Origin: Cronobacter condimenti 1330
GTDB lineage: Bacteria > Pseudomonadota > Gammaproteobacteria > Enterobacterales > Enterobacteriaceae
DNA: 64,000 nucleotides
Direction: 5' to 3'
Assembly: GCF_001277255.1 (NCBI RefSeq)
Contig: NZ_CP012265.1
Span: forward strand, 1 to 64,000
The number at the start of each line of letters is the position of its first letter. Within the stretch, counting starts at the first letter, position 1. The translations under genes and the position numbers were made by a program. Under the pieces are notes generated by a model. It made no database searches, had not been told where the DNA came from, and was given only the letters and a program-made list of their open reading frames with translations. Of the stretch, positions 1 to 9,633 are shown one piece after another.

Positions 1-1
1 T

Positions 2-2803
2 AGCGTCACGAGCACCTATGACAAAAGCCTGTTTAACAGCGACGAGAGCGTCACGATCTCGTTTAGCGACAGCGGTGCGGGTACTGGAGGAAACCAGATC
101 TTAGCAGACGCGGTGCTGCTGCATAGCCGCGATTTTTCTCAGCACTACATGGTGCATTACAGTTCAAATGGCGGCGCAGGCTCGTTCAGCACGACGGTGA
201 CCGGTACGCAGTTAACAGCAGGCGGGCTCTATTTCACCGTGAAGACGACCAACGGTTTTATCAGCCCGGTCACCGTAACCTGTACTGCCGCCACAGCCCC
301 GCGCTCCTCCGACGCAACACTGAGCGGGCTCGCGTTTTCCGGCGGCGCGCTCTCCCCGACCTTCACTGCGAGCAACACCCACTATCACGCTACGGTGGAA
401 TATGCCGTCACGTCCGTCACGCTGACGCCAACGACGCATGATGCACAGGCAACCGTCACCGTGAATGGCAACCCGGTTGCGTCTGGCTCGGCGTCGCCCG
501 CGATTAACCTGAATGTGGGCGTCAATACGCTGAACATCCTGGTGACCGCCGAGGACGGCTCAACGGCATCTTATAGCGTCACAGTACAGCGTAACGAACC
601 ACGCCCGATCGCAGGTAATACTGTCGTTCAGGTGGCGGCGAACAGCAGCGATAACGCATTTGCGCTGCCGCTGTCCGGCGGCGGCGCCACGGCTATTCAT
701 ATTGTGACGCCCCCAACGCATGGCGCGGTGGTCATCTCCGGCACGTCGGCAAGTTACACGCCGCTCGCCGGATACGCCGGGAGCGACAGCTTTACCTGGA
801 ACGCCAGCAACAGCGCAGGCACCTCTGCGGATGCGACGGTTTCGCTGACGATCACGCCTCCTGCGATCCTTACCCTTAGCCCTGCGAACGGGGCGGTTCT
901 GACCGCCACCAAAGGTCACGCCTGGTCACAGACATTCACCGCAAGCGGCGGCAGCGCGCCTTACACCTGGACAGCGCACGGATTACCGGCGGGCGTAACG
1001 ATTAACGCCGCGACGGGCGCGCTCTCCGGTACGCCCACTGCGGCGGGCAGTTTTACGGTATCCGTGACCGCCAAAGACGCGAATAACCTTTCCACGACGG
1101 CCAGTTACCCTCTCTCAGTGCGTGATGAAACCGCACCGGTTGCGCTTGCCGTCACGCCTGGCGCAGGCGCGCTGGCGACCGGCACGGTCGGCGCAGCCTG
1201 GTCACAGACATTCACCGCAAGCGGCGGCAGCGCGCCTTATCGCTGGCAACTCAGCGGCACGCTGCCTGCCGGGCTCACCTTCACCGATGGCAGCCTGAAG
1301 GGCACGCCAACGGCGGCGGGCAACCATACGTTTACGCTGACCGCCACCGATGCCAGCGGCGTAGCTATTCACGCCACGTACACGCTCCTGATTAACGCCG
1401 CCGCGCCGCAGGCCGTGGATCAGAACGCCGCACTTGGCGCCGGCCGCGTGGCCCGCGTGTCGCTTACGCGCGGCGCATCGGGCGGCCCGTTCACCGGCGC
1501 ACGCCTGCTCGCGCAACCGGATGAAAAACAGGGAACAGCTGCGATCACGGCGGTCGGCGCAGATTACGAACTGGCTTTCACCGCCGCGCCGCAGGCGAGC
1601 GGCACAGTCACCCTGCGCTACGTGCTGTTAAGCGCCACCGGAACGACGTCCCCGGCGACGATCACGCTGACCATCGCCTCACGCCCCGATCCGTCAAAAG
1701 ACGCGAACGTGGCGGGCACCATTAGTGCGCAGTATCAGGCAGCGCAAAACTTCGCCCGGGCGCAGATCCGCAACTTCAGCGATCGTCTGGAGCAGCTACA
1801 CAGCAGTGAAAACGTACCGGCAATACTCAACGGCGTGCATTTCGTCCTGCCCTCGTCGCCGCACGAGCGCGAACTCGACACCGACTTCTGGAACGCAGCG
1901 CTGCAACAACAGGCGCAGCAGGATGCGCAGGATCAACTGCCGCCTGCGCTGCCATCTGGCGCACAAGAACCCGGCAAACCGCTCTCGTACTGGACGGGTG
2001 GTTATGTCGATTTCGGGCGCGATAAAGACAGTATGATGCGCTTAAGCCACACGCTGGTGGGCATCAGCACCGGCGTGGATTACCGTTTCACGCCCGGCTT
2101 TACCGCAGGCGTCGGCATGGGATTTGGGCGCGACGTCAGCGATATTGGCGATACCGGTACCCGCAGTAACGGGCGCTCGCTCAGCTCCGCGCTGTACGCG
2201 AGCTACCACCCGAACGCGGTCTTTGTCGATGGCCTGTTGGGCTACAGCCGTCTTGATTTCGACAGTAAACGCCACGTGAGCGAAACCGACACGTTCGCGC
2301 GCGGCAGCCGCGCCGGGCGGCAGGTCTTCGGCGCGCTGACTTCCGGCTATGAGTTTCGCTCGGCGCAGAGCCTCGTCTCGCCCTATGGCCGCATGCAGAT
2401 CTCGCAGACCCGTCTTGAACGCTACACCGAATCGGACGCCGGCATGTATAACCTGGCTTTTGCGTCTCAGCGTTTTTCACAAACGACCGGCAGCGCGGGC
2501 CTGCGCGCCGAACGCCATGTTCCCGTTAGCTGGGGCGCGGTGCGGTTGCAAAGCCGGGTCGAGTATTCACGTTTAATGAGCGACACCGGCAGCGCGCGTG
2601 TCGGTTATGCGGATGTCGGCAACAACACGTGGCGCATGTCACTGTATGAGCCAAACCGGCAGTCACTGTCGCTGGGCGCAGGCATGGACGTGCAGTTGCC
2701 AAACGGCGTTACGCCGGGCATTGCGTATCAGGGGACGCTGGGGCTTGACGATCGCGGCTCACGCGCGCAGAGCATTATGGCGCGGGTGAACGTGGCGTTT
2801 TAG
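2..2803 (+). CDS. Autotransporter with Ig/cadherin-like repeats (5' end outside window)
   Basis: The frame is open from base 2 with no start, so the gene begins upstream of the window. In order it shows a cadherin-like beta-sandwich domain (about bases 300-590), a Big_9-like Ig domain (600-860), two He_PIG-type Ig repeats (890-1120 and 1165-1410, each with WSQTFTASGG...GTPTAAG) and a C-terminal 12-strand-type autotransporter barrel from about base 1985 (YWTGGYVDFGRDKDS) ending in NVAF, with the terminal Phe typical of outer membrane proteins. Family knowledge: the barrel inserts in the outer membrane and exposes the Ig stalk, usually for adhesion. The ligand cannot be read. It converges on treX across a hairpin. 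The signal peptide is not visible. Confidence 0.88.
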   Translation, partial: SVTSTYDKSLFNSDESVTISFSDSGAGTGGNQILADAVLLHSRDFSQHYMVHYSSNGGAGSFSTTVTGTQLTAGGLYFTVKTTNGFISPVTVTCTAATAPRSSDATLSGLAFSGGALSPTFTASNTHYHATVEYAVTSVTLTPTTHDAQATVTVNGNPVASGSASPAINLNVGVNTLNILVTAEDGSTASYSVTVQRNEPRPIAGNTVVQVAANSSDNAFALPLSGGGATAIHIVTPPTHGAVVISGTSASYTPLAGYAGSDSFTWNASNSAGTSADATVSLTITPPAILTLSPANGAVLTATKGHAWSQTFTASGGSAPYTWTAHGLPAGVTINAATGALSGTPTAAGSFTVSVTAKDANNLSTTASYPLSVRDETAPVALAVTPGAGALATGTVGAAWSQTFTASGGSAPYRWQLSGTLPAGLTFTDGSLKGTPTAAGNHTFTLTATDASGVAIHATYTLLINAAAPQAVDQNAALGAGRVARVSLTRGASGGPFTGARLLAQPDEKQGTAAITAVGADYELAFTAAPQASGTVTLRYVLLSATGTTSPATITLTIASRPDPSKDANVAGTISAQYQAAQNFARAQIRNFSDRLEQLHSSENVPAILNGVHFVLPSSPHERELDTDFWNAALQQQAQQDAQDQLPPALPSGAQEPGKPLSYWTGGYVDFGRDKDSMMRLSHTLVGISTGVDYRFTPGFTAGVGMGFGRDVSDIGDTGTRSNGRSLSSALYASYHPNAVFVDGLLGYSRLDFDSKRHVSETDTFARGSRAGRQVFGALTSGYEFRSAQSLVSPYGRMQISQTRLERYTESDAGMYNLAFASQRFSQTTGSAGLRAERHVPVSWGAVRLQSRVEYSRLMSDTGSARVGYADVGNNTWRMSLYEPNRQSLSLGAGMDVQLPNGVTPGIAYQGTLGLDDRGSRAQSIMARVNVAF
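920..1239 (+). repeat. 44-bp exact direct repeat pair inside the autotransporter
   Basis: Bases 920-963 and 1196-1239 are identical over 44 bp and lie 276 bp (92 codons) apart in the same frame. Each encodes AWSQTFTASGGSAPY at the start of a He_PIG-type domain. The spacing equals one Ig domain, so unequal recombination could add or remove a domain. Confidence 0.9.
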
Positions 2804-2822
2804 CCGGTTGGCGCGATAAAAA

Positions 2823-2850
2823 ACGGCGCGGGGTTCGCACCCTGCGCCGT
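2823..2850. terminator. Bidirectional-type hairpin between autotransporter and treX
   Basis: A 12-bp stem with one mismatch (acggcgcggggt / accctgcgccgt) and a tcgc loop sits between two convergent stop codons, with A/T-rich sequence on the left. It probably terminates both genes. Confidence 0.7.
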
Positions 2851-2871
2851 CATGGTCAATAACAACGGTGA

Positions 2872-4947
2872 TTAAGGCCGTCTGAACAGCGCAATACTGC
2901 GCCCTTCCAGCTCGAAATCCTTCTCCTTGGTAATAACCAGACCGTGGTTGGCGGTATCGGATGTCGTCAGCTCCAGCACCCAGCCGCCTTCGCCAAACTG
3001 TGGAATGCGGAACGGCACCGTGCCCTCAAACGGGTTGAACAGCATCAGCACGTCATGCCAGATCCCTTGTTCGGTTTCCAGATCCGGCCTGCCGATATAC
3101 ACCCCAAGCGTGGAGCCTTCATCCCACTGCTCTGGCTGCTGATAGCCGCCACCCGCGTTAAACCACTCAATCACCATTCCGTCGCGCCAGCTTTCGCGGC
3201 GCAACAGCGGCTGCTCTGCCCGCAGTTTAATCACCTTGCGGGTAAACTCGCGCAGCGCCTCGGCGCTTTCCGGCAGGTTCTCCCAGTGCACCCAGGAGAT
3301 CTCGCTGTCCTGACAGTACCCGTTGTTATTCCCCATCTGGCTGCGGCCAAACTCATCGCCCGCCAGCAGCATCGGGGTCCCGTGGGAGAATAACAACGTG
3401 GCGAGGAAGTTACGTTTCTGGCGCTCACGCACCGCGTTGATCCCTTCATCGTCCGTCGGGCCTTCCGCGCCGTAATTATAAGAGCGGTTGTCATTATGGC
3501 CGTCGTTGTTATCTTCGCCGTTATCCTCGTTATGTTTGCTGTTATAAGAGACCAGATCGTTGAGCGTAAAGCCGTCGTGCGCGGTGATGAAATTCACGCT
3601 TGCCCACGGCCTGCGCCCGCGCTGATCGTAAAGGTCACCGGAGCCAAGCAGACGCGCGGCGAAATCGGTCGAGACGTTATCGCCTTTCCAGTATTCACGC
3701 ACCGTATCGCGGTATTTGTCATTCCACTCCGCCCAGCCCGGCGGGAAGCCACCCACCTGGTAGCCGCCCGGGCCGATATCCCACGGCTCGCCGATGAGTT
3801 TCACTTTTGAGAGCACCGGATCCTGCATGATGGCGTCAAAGAAGCCGCCGCGCTGGTCAAAGCCCTCCGGCTCGCGCCCGAGAATAGTGCCGAGGTCGAA
3901 ACGAAAACCGTCGATATGCATTGATTCCGCCCAGTAACGCAGCGAATCCATGATCATCTGTAAGACACGCGGATGCGAGGTGTTCACCGTATTGCCGGTG
4001 CCGGTATCATTGATGTAATAACGGTGCTGGTCCGGCATGGTGCGATAGTAAGAGAAGTTGTCGATGCCCTTGAAGGAGAGGGTCGGGCCGAGTTCGTTGC
4101 CTTCTGCCGTGTGGTTGTAGACCACGTCCAGGATAACCTCGATACCGGTGTCATGGTAGGCGCGCACCATGTCGCGGAACCCCTGAATGCCGCCCGGGCC
4201 GAAATAGCGCGAGGCGGGCGCAAAAAAGCCGAGCGTATTGTAGCCCCAGAAGTTTTTCAGGCCTTTATCAAGCAGGTGTTGATCGTCGGGGAACCAGTGC
4301 ACCGGCAGCAGTTCAACGGAAGTAATACCAAGGCTTTTAATGTAATCCACCGTCGCCTTGTGCCCCATCCCCTCATACGTACCTCGCAGCTCCGGTGGTA
4401 CAGCCGGATTAAGCTGCGTGAAGCCTTTTACATGCGTTTCATACACCACCGCGTGCGGCCAGACGATGGACGGCCGGTTTTTATCCTGCCAGTCAAATTC
4501 ATTCGGGTCGATAACGCGACACTTCGGCATATAGGGCGCGCTGTCGCGTTCATCGAAGGTCAGATCTTTATCTTCATGCAACAGATCGTAGGCGAAGTGC
4601 GCCTCGTTCCATTCAATGTTCCCGGCAAGCTCGCGCGCATAAGGGTCCACCAGCAATTTGTTCGGGTTAAAACGGTGGCCGTTTTCAGGATCGTAAGGTC
4701 CGTGAACGCGATAACCGTACAACGTGCCCGGCGGCAGGCCAGGCACATAGCCGTGCCAGATCTCATGGGTATATTCCGGCAGCGTCAGCCGGGCGATTTC
4801 GTTTTTGCCGCTCGGATCGTAGAGGCACAGCTCAACGCGCTCCGCATGCGCGGAAAAAATTGCGAAGTTCACCCCCTCGCCGTCGTAATTCGCGCCGAGG
4901 GGATAACTGCATCCCGCCGTGATTTCAAAAGCCTTACCGTTTGACAT
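2872..4947 (-). CDS. glgX: Glycogen debranching enzyme TreX/GlgX
   Basis: About 691 aa. It hydrolyses alpha-1,6 branches of glycogen or limit dextrin to release linear malto-oligosaccharides. An N-terminal CBM48 domain is followed by a GH13 barrel with the four conserved regions: DVVYNHTAEG (about residue 274), GFRFDLG (nucleophile Asp about 349), IGEPWD (acid/base Glu about 386) and TAHDG (Asp about 456). An upstream in-frame ATG at 4989 exists, but the ATG at 4947 has a GGAGAGG ribosome site and matches the family N terminus. It is the last gene of treZ-treY-treX, 68 bp after treY. In this context it supplies linear glucan to TreY, so the name treX is also suitable. Confidence 0.93.
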   Translation of the reverse strand: MSNGKAFEITAGCSYPLGANYDGEGVNFAIFSAHAERVELCLYDPSGKNEIARLTLPEYTHEIWHGYVPGLPPGTLYGYRVHGPYDPENGHRFNPNKLLVDPYARELAGNIEWNEAHFAYDLLHEDKDLTFDERDSAPYMPKCRVIDPNEFDWQDKNRPSIVWPHAVVYETHVKGFTQLNPAVPPELRGTYEGMGHKATVDYIKSLGITSVELLPVHWFPDDQHLLDKGLKNFWGYNTLGFFAPASRYFGPGGIQGFRDMVRAYHDTGIEVILDVVYNHTAEGNELGPTLSFKGIDNFSYYRTMPDQHRYYINDTGTGNTVNTSHPRVLQMIMDSLRYWAESMHIDGFRFDLGTILGREPEGFDQRGGFFDAIMQDPVLSKVKLIGEPWDIGPGGYQVGGFPPGWAEWNDKYRDTVREYWKGDNVSTDFAARLLGSGDLYDQRGRRPWASVNFITAHDGFTLNDLVSYNSKHNEDNGEDNNDGHNDNRSYNYGAEGPTDDEGINAVRERQKRNFLATLLFSHGTPMLLAGDEFGRSQMGNNNGYCQDSEISWVHWENLPESAEALREFTRKVIKLRAEQPLLRRESWRDGMVIEWFNAGGGYQQPEQWDEGSTLGVYIGRPDLETEQGIWHDVLMLFNPFEGTVPFRIPQFGEGGWVLELTTSDTANHGLVITKEKDFELEGRSIALFRRP

Positions 4948-5015
4948 ATTTCCCTCTCCATCCAGGCAGTAAATATTCAGGACTACCACGATTCATGATG
5001 TTTATTCGCATGGAA

Positions 5016-7547
5016 TCAGTCGGTTATGAGTATCACTGACAAGCAGCCATCGGCTGTCTCCAGGTTTATTTGATCGGCAAGCTCAAACGCCTCGCCGGTC
5101 ACAACATTGCGCCAGCGACGGTTGGCAAGCGTCGGCGGCAAATCGATATGTGTGTCGTGCCAGCGCGCAGCCCCCGGCAGTGAGGCGCTTTCATACAGGG
5201 CGGTGAACACGAGGCGCGGCGCGATAACCATCAGCGCGTCACTGCCGTGGGTTCGGGCATACGCGATAACATTACTGTCGAATTCGCCCTCAACGCGCAG
5301 CGGCAGATACTCGCCATGCCGGAACAGCGCCGGGTTTTGCTGGCGCAGACGCAGCACGCGCGCGATAAGGTGCTGCTTAAGCCGTCCGCTCAGCCAGTCC
5401 TGCGCCGTGGCGGCAAGGGTTGCCTCCGGCGCCAGCATACTGTCGAGCGCAATAAAATCGGGTTCGCGACGGTTATCCGGATCGACCAGGCTGAAATTGA
5501 GCGCCTCGCTCCCCTGATAGATATCCGGCACGCCTGGTGCTGTCAGCTTCAGCGCCGTCTGGGTCTGGCTGTTCACCAGGCCCGCGCGAATAAACGGCTG
5601 GAGCGCATCGTGAAAATCCTTCAGGAAATCCTGATTGTCCGGTGACAGGAGATGGCTCGCGTAATCCAGCACCGCTTTCTCATAGGCGTCGTTGGTATCC
5701 GCCCAGTCGGTGCGCAGTTTTGCTTCACGCAGCGCCTTTTCCACAAAGCCCAGAAAGCGTTCTTCCAGCGCTTTCAGGCCTGCCTCATCATCCGGTTTCA
5801 GCGTGGCCGGCCAGACGCCTGCAAGCGCCTGATACAGCATCCAGGTGTCCACGCCTTTTGGCGCCGTACCGTCGTTGAGAAACACCACCCTGGTCTGGTT
5901 CAGCTGCCGCCAGCGGGCGACGCACTCGGCCCAGAACAGCGGCGCCTCGGTGAGCGCATAAAGACGCGCGCGGGCGTCTTCGCCGCGTTTGGTGTCGTGC
6001 GTGGACGTGCCGGTGAGCGCATCCGGCTGATGCGCCAGGCGCAGCGCCATCTCTTTATGAAAGCGATCTACCGAGAAAGTGCGCGGCAGCGGCTCGGCGC
6101 CCACTTCGTTGAGCGCAAGCTGCATGTGCTGGCGGAAAAAGAGCGTATCTTCCACCGATTTCGCCATCAGCGGGCCGGTCAGCTGCTGAAAACGGGTACG
6201 GAACGTGGCGGCGTCGTCATACGTGGCAGCCGACAGTTTTCCGGCCAGCAGATCGGCGAGAAACGCGAGTGCGGATGCGTCCGGTGCATGTTCGCTCTTC
6301 TGTACTTTCGCGACAATGCGCTCCAGCAGCGCGGTGTCGGCAGGCGTCAGCCCCTGCGCAGTGCCATAGGTGCGGTACACCGGGAACGCCACCAGCAGTT
6401 CGCGCAGCGCGCCGCGCACAAGAGATTCGTCGAGCGTCACGCCTTCCGTTTGCGCGATGCCGGTAGCGAGCCGCAGCAGCGTGGTAAACTCGCCCTCAAA
6501 ATTACGGTCAGCCATTAAAAGCTTGGCGTCGCGCAGTTCGGCGCGCATATCTACCGTCTGTCCGACAACGTCGTGATAAGCCTTACTGAGATCGTCGAGC
6601 TTCGCGTCATCCACCAGCACGTCGGAGAGCGCGGCGATAAACTCATAGCCCGTGGTGCCGGAAATCGGCCAGTCTTCAGGGATCTGCTCGCCCTTACCGA
6701 GGATTTTTTCCACCGTGATGTAGCAATCTGGCCCGGCTTTCTCACGCAGCCGCTCAAGATACGCTTTGGGATCGGCAAGTCCGTCGACGTGATCCACCCG
6801 CAATCCGTCCACCACACCCGCGTGGACCAGCTCCAGAATCAGCCGGTGGCTGTCATCAAATACCGCATCGTCCTCGACGCGCACGCCCGCAAGGCCGGTG
6901 ATTTCAAAAAAGCGGCGATACGAGAGTGAACGCGGGGCCTCGCGCCAGGAAATAAGCTGATATGACTGGCTATCGTGCAGCGCCGCAATGGCCGTTTTAT
7001 CCGTTATCGCCAGCACTTCCGCCTCGCGGCCTTGCCAGGTTTCCGGGTTTAGCGGGTAAAAGCTTTCGTAATAAGCGAGCGCCGGTTTGCCCGTTTTTGG
7101 ATCGGGCTTAATGCTTATCTCGCCGTTTTCCAGCACGTTTTCAAACGTATCGCCGAGGAACGGCAGCGTCAGGCGTCGTGTCCAGTCGATATCAAAGTGG
7201 CGCGCATAGTGGCTTTTCTCGCCATTTTCAATGACATCGCGCCACCACGGGTTTTCCAGCGACGCCGCCATATGGTTCGGCACAATATCCAGAATCAACC
7301 CCAGCCCGGCGTCTTTGAGCGCTTTTGCCATGCGATCGAAACCTTCACGCCCGCCGATAGCGGGTTCTATTTCATTCGCATCCGTCACGTCATACCCGTG
7401 CGTGGAGCCGGATGTGGCCGTAAAAACCGGCGACGCATACAGGTGGCTGATGCCAAGTCGCTTCAGATAAGGCACCAGACCAGCCGCGCGGTCGAAGGTC
7501 ATGCCGTTGCGAAACTGAATACGGTAGGTGGAGGCTGGAATGCTCAT
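5016..7547 (-). CDS. treY: Malto-oligosyltrehalose synthase
   Basis: About 843 aa. It rearranges the reducing-end alpha-1,4 bond of malto-oligosaccharides into an alpha-1,1 bond, giving maltooligosyl trehalose in the cytoplasm. GH13 signatures are readable: STYRIQF at the N terminus, DIVPNHMA (about residue 90), GLRVDHVDGL (Asp about 250), ITVEKILG (Glu about 280) and GTSTHDTKR (about 515), then APGVPDIYQGSE near the C terminus, typical of TreY. The start at 7547 is preceded by AAGGAG and its ATG overlaps the treZ stop (ATGA), so the two are translationally coupled. The frame extends upstream inside treZ, but that part has no ribosome site. Confidence 0.95.
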   Translation of the reverse strand: MSIPASTYRIQFRNGMTFDRAAGLVPYLKRLGISHLYASPVFTATSGSTHGYDVTDANEIEPAIGGREGFDRMAKALKDAGLGLILDIVPNHMAASLENPWWRDVIENGEKSHYARHFDIDWTRRLTLPFLGDTFENVLENGEISIKPDPKTGKPALAYYESFYPLNPETWQGREAEVLAITDKTAIAALHDSQSYQLISWREAPRSLSYRRFFEITGLAGVRVEDDAVFDDSHRLILELVHAGVVDGLRVDHVDGLADPKAYLERLREKAGPDCYITVEKILGKGEQIPEDWPISGTTGYEFIAALSDVLVDDAKLDDLSKAYHDVVGQTVDMRAELRDAKLLMADRNFEGEFTTLLRLATGIAQTEGVTLDESLVRGALRELLVAFPVYRTYGTAQGLTPADTALLERIVAKVQKSEHAPDASALAFLADLLAGKLSAATYDDAATFRTRFQQLTGPLMAKSVEDTLFFRQHMQLALNEVGAEPLPRTFSVDRFHKEMALRLAHQPDALTGTSTHDTKRGEDARARLYALTEAPLFWAECVARWRQLNQTRVVFLNDGTAPKGVDTWMLYQALAGVWPATLKPDDEAGLKALEERFLGFVEKALREAKLRTDWADTNDAYEKAVLDYASHLLSPDNQDFLKDFHDALQPFIRAGLVNSQTQTALKLTAPGVPDIYQGSEALNFSLVDPDNRREPDFIALDSMLAPEATLAATAQDWLSGRLKQHLIARVLRLRQQNPALFRHGEYLPLRVEGEFDSNVIAYARTHGSDALMVIAPRLVFTALYESASLPGAARWHDTHIDLPPTLANRRWRNVVTGEAFELADQINLETADGCLSVILITD

Positions 7548-9328
7548 GACGCGTCTCCTTTTGCCAGGCGAACGTGAATGCCGTCTGGCGGCACATCGGC
7601 GCTGGCCTGCGGCCACGCGAACAGAGTTTCACCCGGCAGTTCAGGCAGCGCATGCGCGCGCGCGCTAATATTTAGCGCGAGCGACAGCGTGCCTTTCGGG
7701 AATGTCCAGCTTACTGCCACAAATCCCGGCGCGGTTTCCACCACCCGGCCGCTATGGCCGCCCGCGGTCGCGAGCAGCGGGACGAGATGTTCACGGCGCA
7801 GCGTCAGTAGTTCGCGGGTGAGGCTCAGCCACGCCCTCCCCTCTTCGCTTTCAGGCTTCTGCCAGTCGAGCTTCGACATCTCGAAGGTCTGTTGCGAATT
7901 CGGGTCCGGTACGCCCTCGCCTTCATAGTCGCCGTGGCCTTCAAATTCACGCGCACGCCCTTCCCGCACGGCTTTGGCAAGATCACCGTGGAAGTCGGTA
8001 AAGAACAGGAACGGGTTGGTTTCGCCGTACTCCTCGCCCATAAAAAGCAGCGGGATATGCGGCGAAAGCAAGAGCGTCGCCAGCAATGCCTTTGTGCGAT
8101 TGCCGCCTGCAAGCTCGATCAGCCGCTCGCCCCAGGCGCGGTTACCAACCTGATCGTGATTCTGGATAAAATCGACGAAGGCGACGGGCGGCTGACCGGT
8201 GCTGTCCACCCCGCGCGGCTTGCCGCTCTGGGGCGACACTTCGCCCTGATAGGCGAAGCCTTCCGCCAGCACGCGAGCGACGCGTTTTTCCGGCGCGTCG
8301 GCAAAATCCTGGTAATACGCCTGCGTTTCGCCAGTAGCAAACACATGTACCGCATTATGAAAATCGTCGTTCCACTCGCCGGTGAACAGCGGTGCGCTGC
8401 CGTCCGGGTTACGCGGATGCAGGAAGATAACGTTGCGGCTGTCCTCCGTGGTGAGATGTGCCGGTCGGTCGGTGATTTCCGCGCGGATGCGCTCGGCAAT
8501 CTCAATCAGCGCATGTTTTGGCGACGTGTCTTCAATCTGATCGATTGCGTCAAAGCGCAGCCCGTCGAGGCGGTACTCTTTCAGCCAGTAGAGCGGCGCT
8601 TCCACGATATAGCGGCGCGCGGCGTCGATATCATAGGCGATGCCGTTGCCCCACGGTGTCATCCGTTCTTTGTGGAAGAAATCCGGGGCCAGCAGCGGCA
8701 GATAGTTGCCCTCCGGGCCAAAATGGTTGAGCACAATATCCAGCACGACAGAAAGCCCATGCCCGTGGGCGGCATCGATAAATGCTTTGAAATCATCCGG
8801 CGTGCCGTAGGCGGAGTGCGGTGCGTAAAGCAACACGCCGTCGTATCCCCAGCCGCGATTGCCGCCAAACTGCGACACCGGCAGCACTTCCAGCATCGTA
8901 ACGCCAAGCTGCGCCAGGTACGGCAGCTTGTCGATAGCCGCGCGGAAGGTGCCTTCCGGTGTGAAAGTGCCAATGTGCATCTCATACACGACGGTCTCTT
9001 CCCACGGACGGCCCTGCCAGTCCGTGTTCTTCCAGTCATAGGCGGTGGGATCAACGACCAGCGACGGGCCGTTGACGTCCGCCTTCTGGGCGCGCGATGC
9101 CGGATCCGGCACCGTCATCCCGTCGGCCAGTACAAAGCTGTATTCTGTTCCGGGCGTAACGCCTGGCATTTCCAGTTCAAACCAGCCATCGCCTGTCGGC
9201 GTCATTGCAGTCTCCTGGCCCGCAAGCCGGAGCGTCACGCTCTGCTGCCCGGTCGCCCAGAGACGAAAGCGAACGGCACCGTTCGCCAGATATTCGCTAC
9301 CCCAACTTTTCAGGAATGTTGATTCCAT
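7544..9328 (-). CDS. treZ: Malto-oligosyltrehalose trehalohydrolase
   Basis: About 594 aa. It cleaves trehalose from maltooligosyl trehalose made by TreY. An N-terminal CBM48-like domain (residues 1-100) precedes a GH13 barrel with HIGTFTPEGTF, VLPVSQFGGNRGWGYDG, DIVLNHFGPEGNYLP, DGLRFDAID (nucleophile about 258), TTEDSRN (acid/base about 294) and QNHDQVGNR (about 393). The ATG at 9328 follows GAGGTAACAG; the longer frame from 9376 has no ribosome site. It is the first gene of the operon. Trehalose serves in osmotic and desiccation tolerance in enterobacteria; that role here is inference from family knowledge. Confidence 0.95.
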   Translation of the reverse strand: MESTFLKSWGSEYLANGAVRFRLWATGQQSVTLRLAGQETAMTPTGDGWFELEMPGVTPGTEYSFVLADGMTVPDPASRAQKADVNGPSLVVDPTAYDWKNTDWQGRPWEETVVYEMHIGTFTPEGTFRAAIDKLPYLAQLGVTMLEVLPVSQFGGNRGWGYDGVLLYAPHSAYGTPDDFKAFIDAAHGHGLSVVLDIVLNHFGPEGNYLPLLAPDFFHKERMTPWGNGIAYDIDAARRYIVEAPLYWLKEYRLDGLRFDAIDQIEDTSPKHALIEIAERIRAEITDRPAHLTTEDSRNVIFLHPRNPDGSAPLFTGEWNDDFHNAVHVFATGETQAYYQDFADAPEKRVARVLAEGFAYQGEVSPQSGKPRGVDSTGQPPVAFVDFIQNHDQVGNRAWGERLIELAGGNRTKALLATLLLSPHIPLLFMGEEYGETNPFLFFTDFHGDLAKAVREGRAREFEGHGDYEGEGVPDPNSQQTFEMSKLDWQKPESEEGRAWLSLTRELLTLRREHLVPLLATAGGHSGRVVETAPGFVAVSWTFPKGTLSLALNISARAHALPELPGETLFAWPQASADVPPDGIHVRLAKGDAS

Positions 9329-9602
9329 TCTGTTACCTCGTCTAATCCAGAAGTGAGCAGTGGCGCGATCGCGCAATTTCCGCTCCTGCGGCGCGCCTCA
9401 GGAGCGTTAACGTGTAAGCATGATCCGGGTGCCGCAGCGGGTCGGTCGCGTGCAGGCCGCCACGGTGAATGGCGGTTTCCTGCCTGGGGATGTCACGATG
9501 GTCTGAGTGTCACGGCCCTGGCGGCATACGTGAACAATCATAGACCATTACCGGAGAAGTGCCGGGAAGGCTGGGTGAGGCGCGAAGGGGAAGAAGAGAC
9601 GA
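9329..9602. other. Intergenic region upstream of treZ
   Basis: This roughly 300-bp spacer separates the treZ start from the hipA 3' hairpin and should carry the treZYX promoter on the minus strand. I see no convincing -35/-10 pair or operator. The plus-strand frame crossing it (9353-9664) is rich in Arg and Gly with no recognisable motif, and runs into the end of hipA. I regard it as non-coding. Confidence 0.5.
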
Positions 9603-9621
9603 TGCCGCGGGCAGCGCGGCA
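9603..9621 (-). terminator. Hairpin downstream of hipA
   Basis: A perfect 7-bp stem (tgccgcg / cgcggca) with a 5-base loop lies just after the hipA stop. On the minus strand it is followed by a pyrimidine-rich run. It is a probable rho-independent-like terminator, though the T tract is imperfect. Confidence 0.5.
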
Positions 9622-9633
9622 CAGAATGAAAAG

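Noticed and set aside
7892..9322. A 476-codon open frame on the plus strand opposite treZ
   Set aside because: It mirrors treZ codon periodicity, contains no recognisable domain and has no ribosome site; long antisense frames are expected in GC-rich genes.
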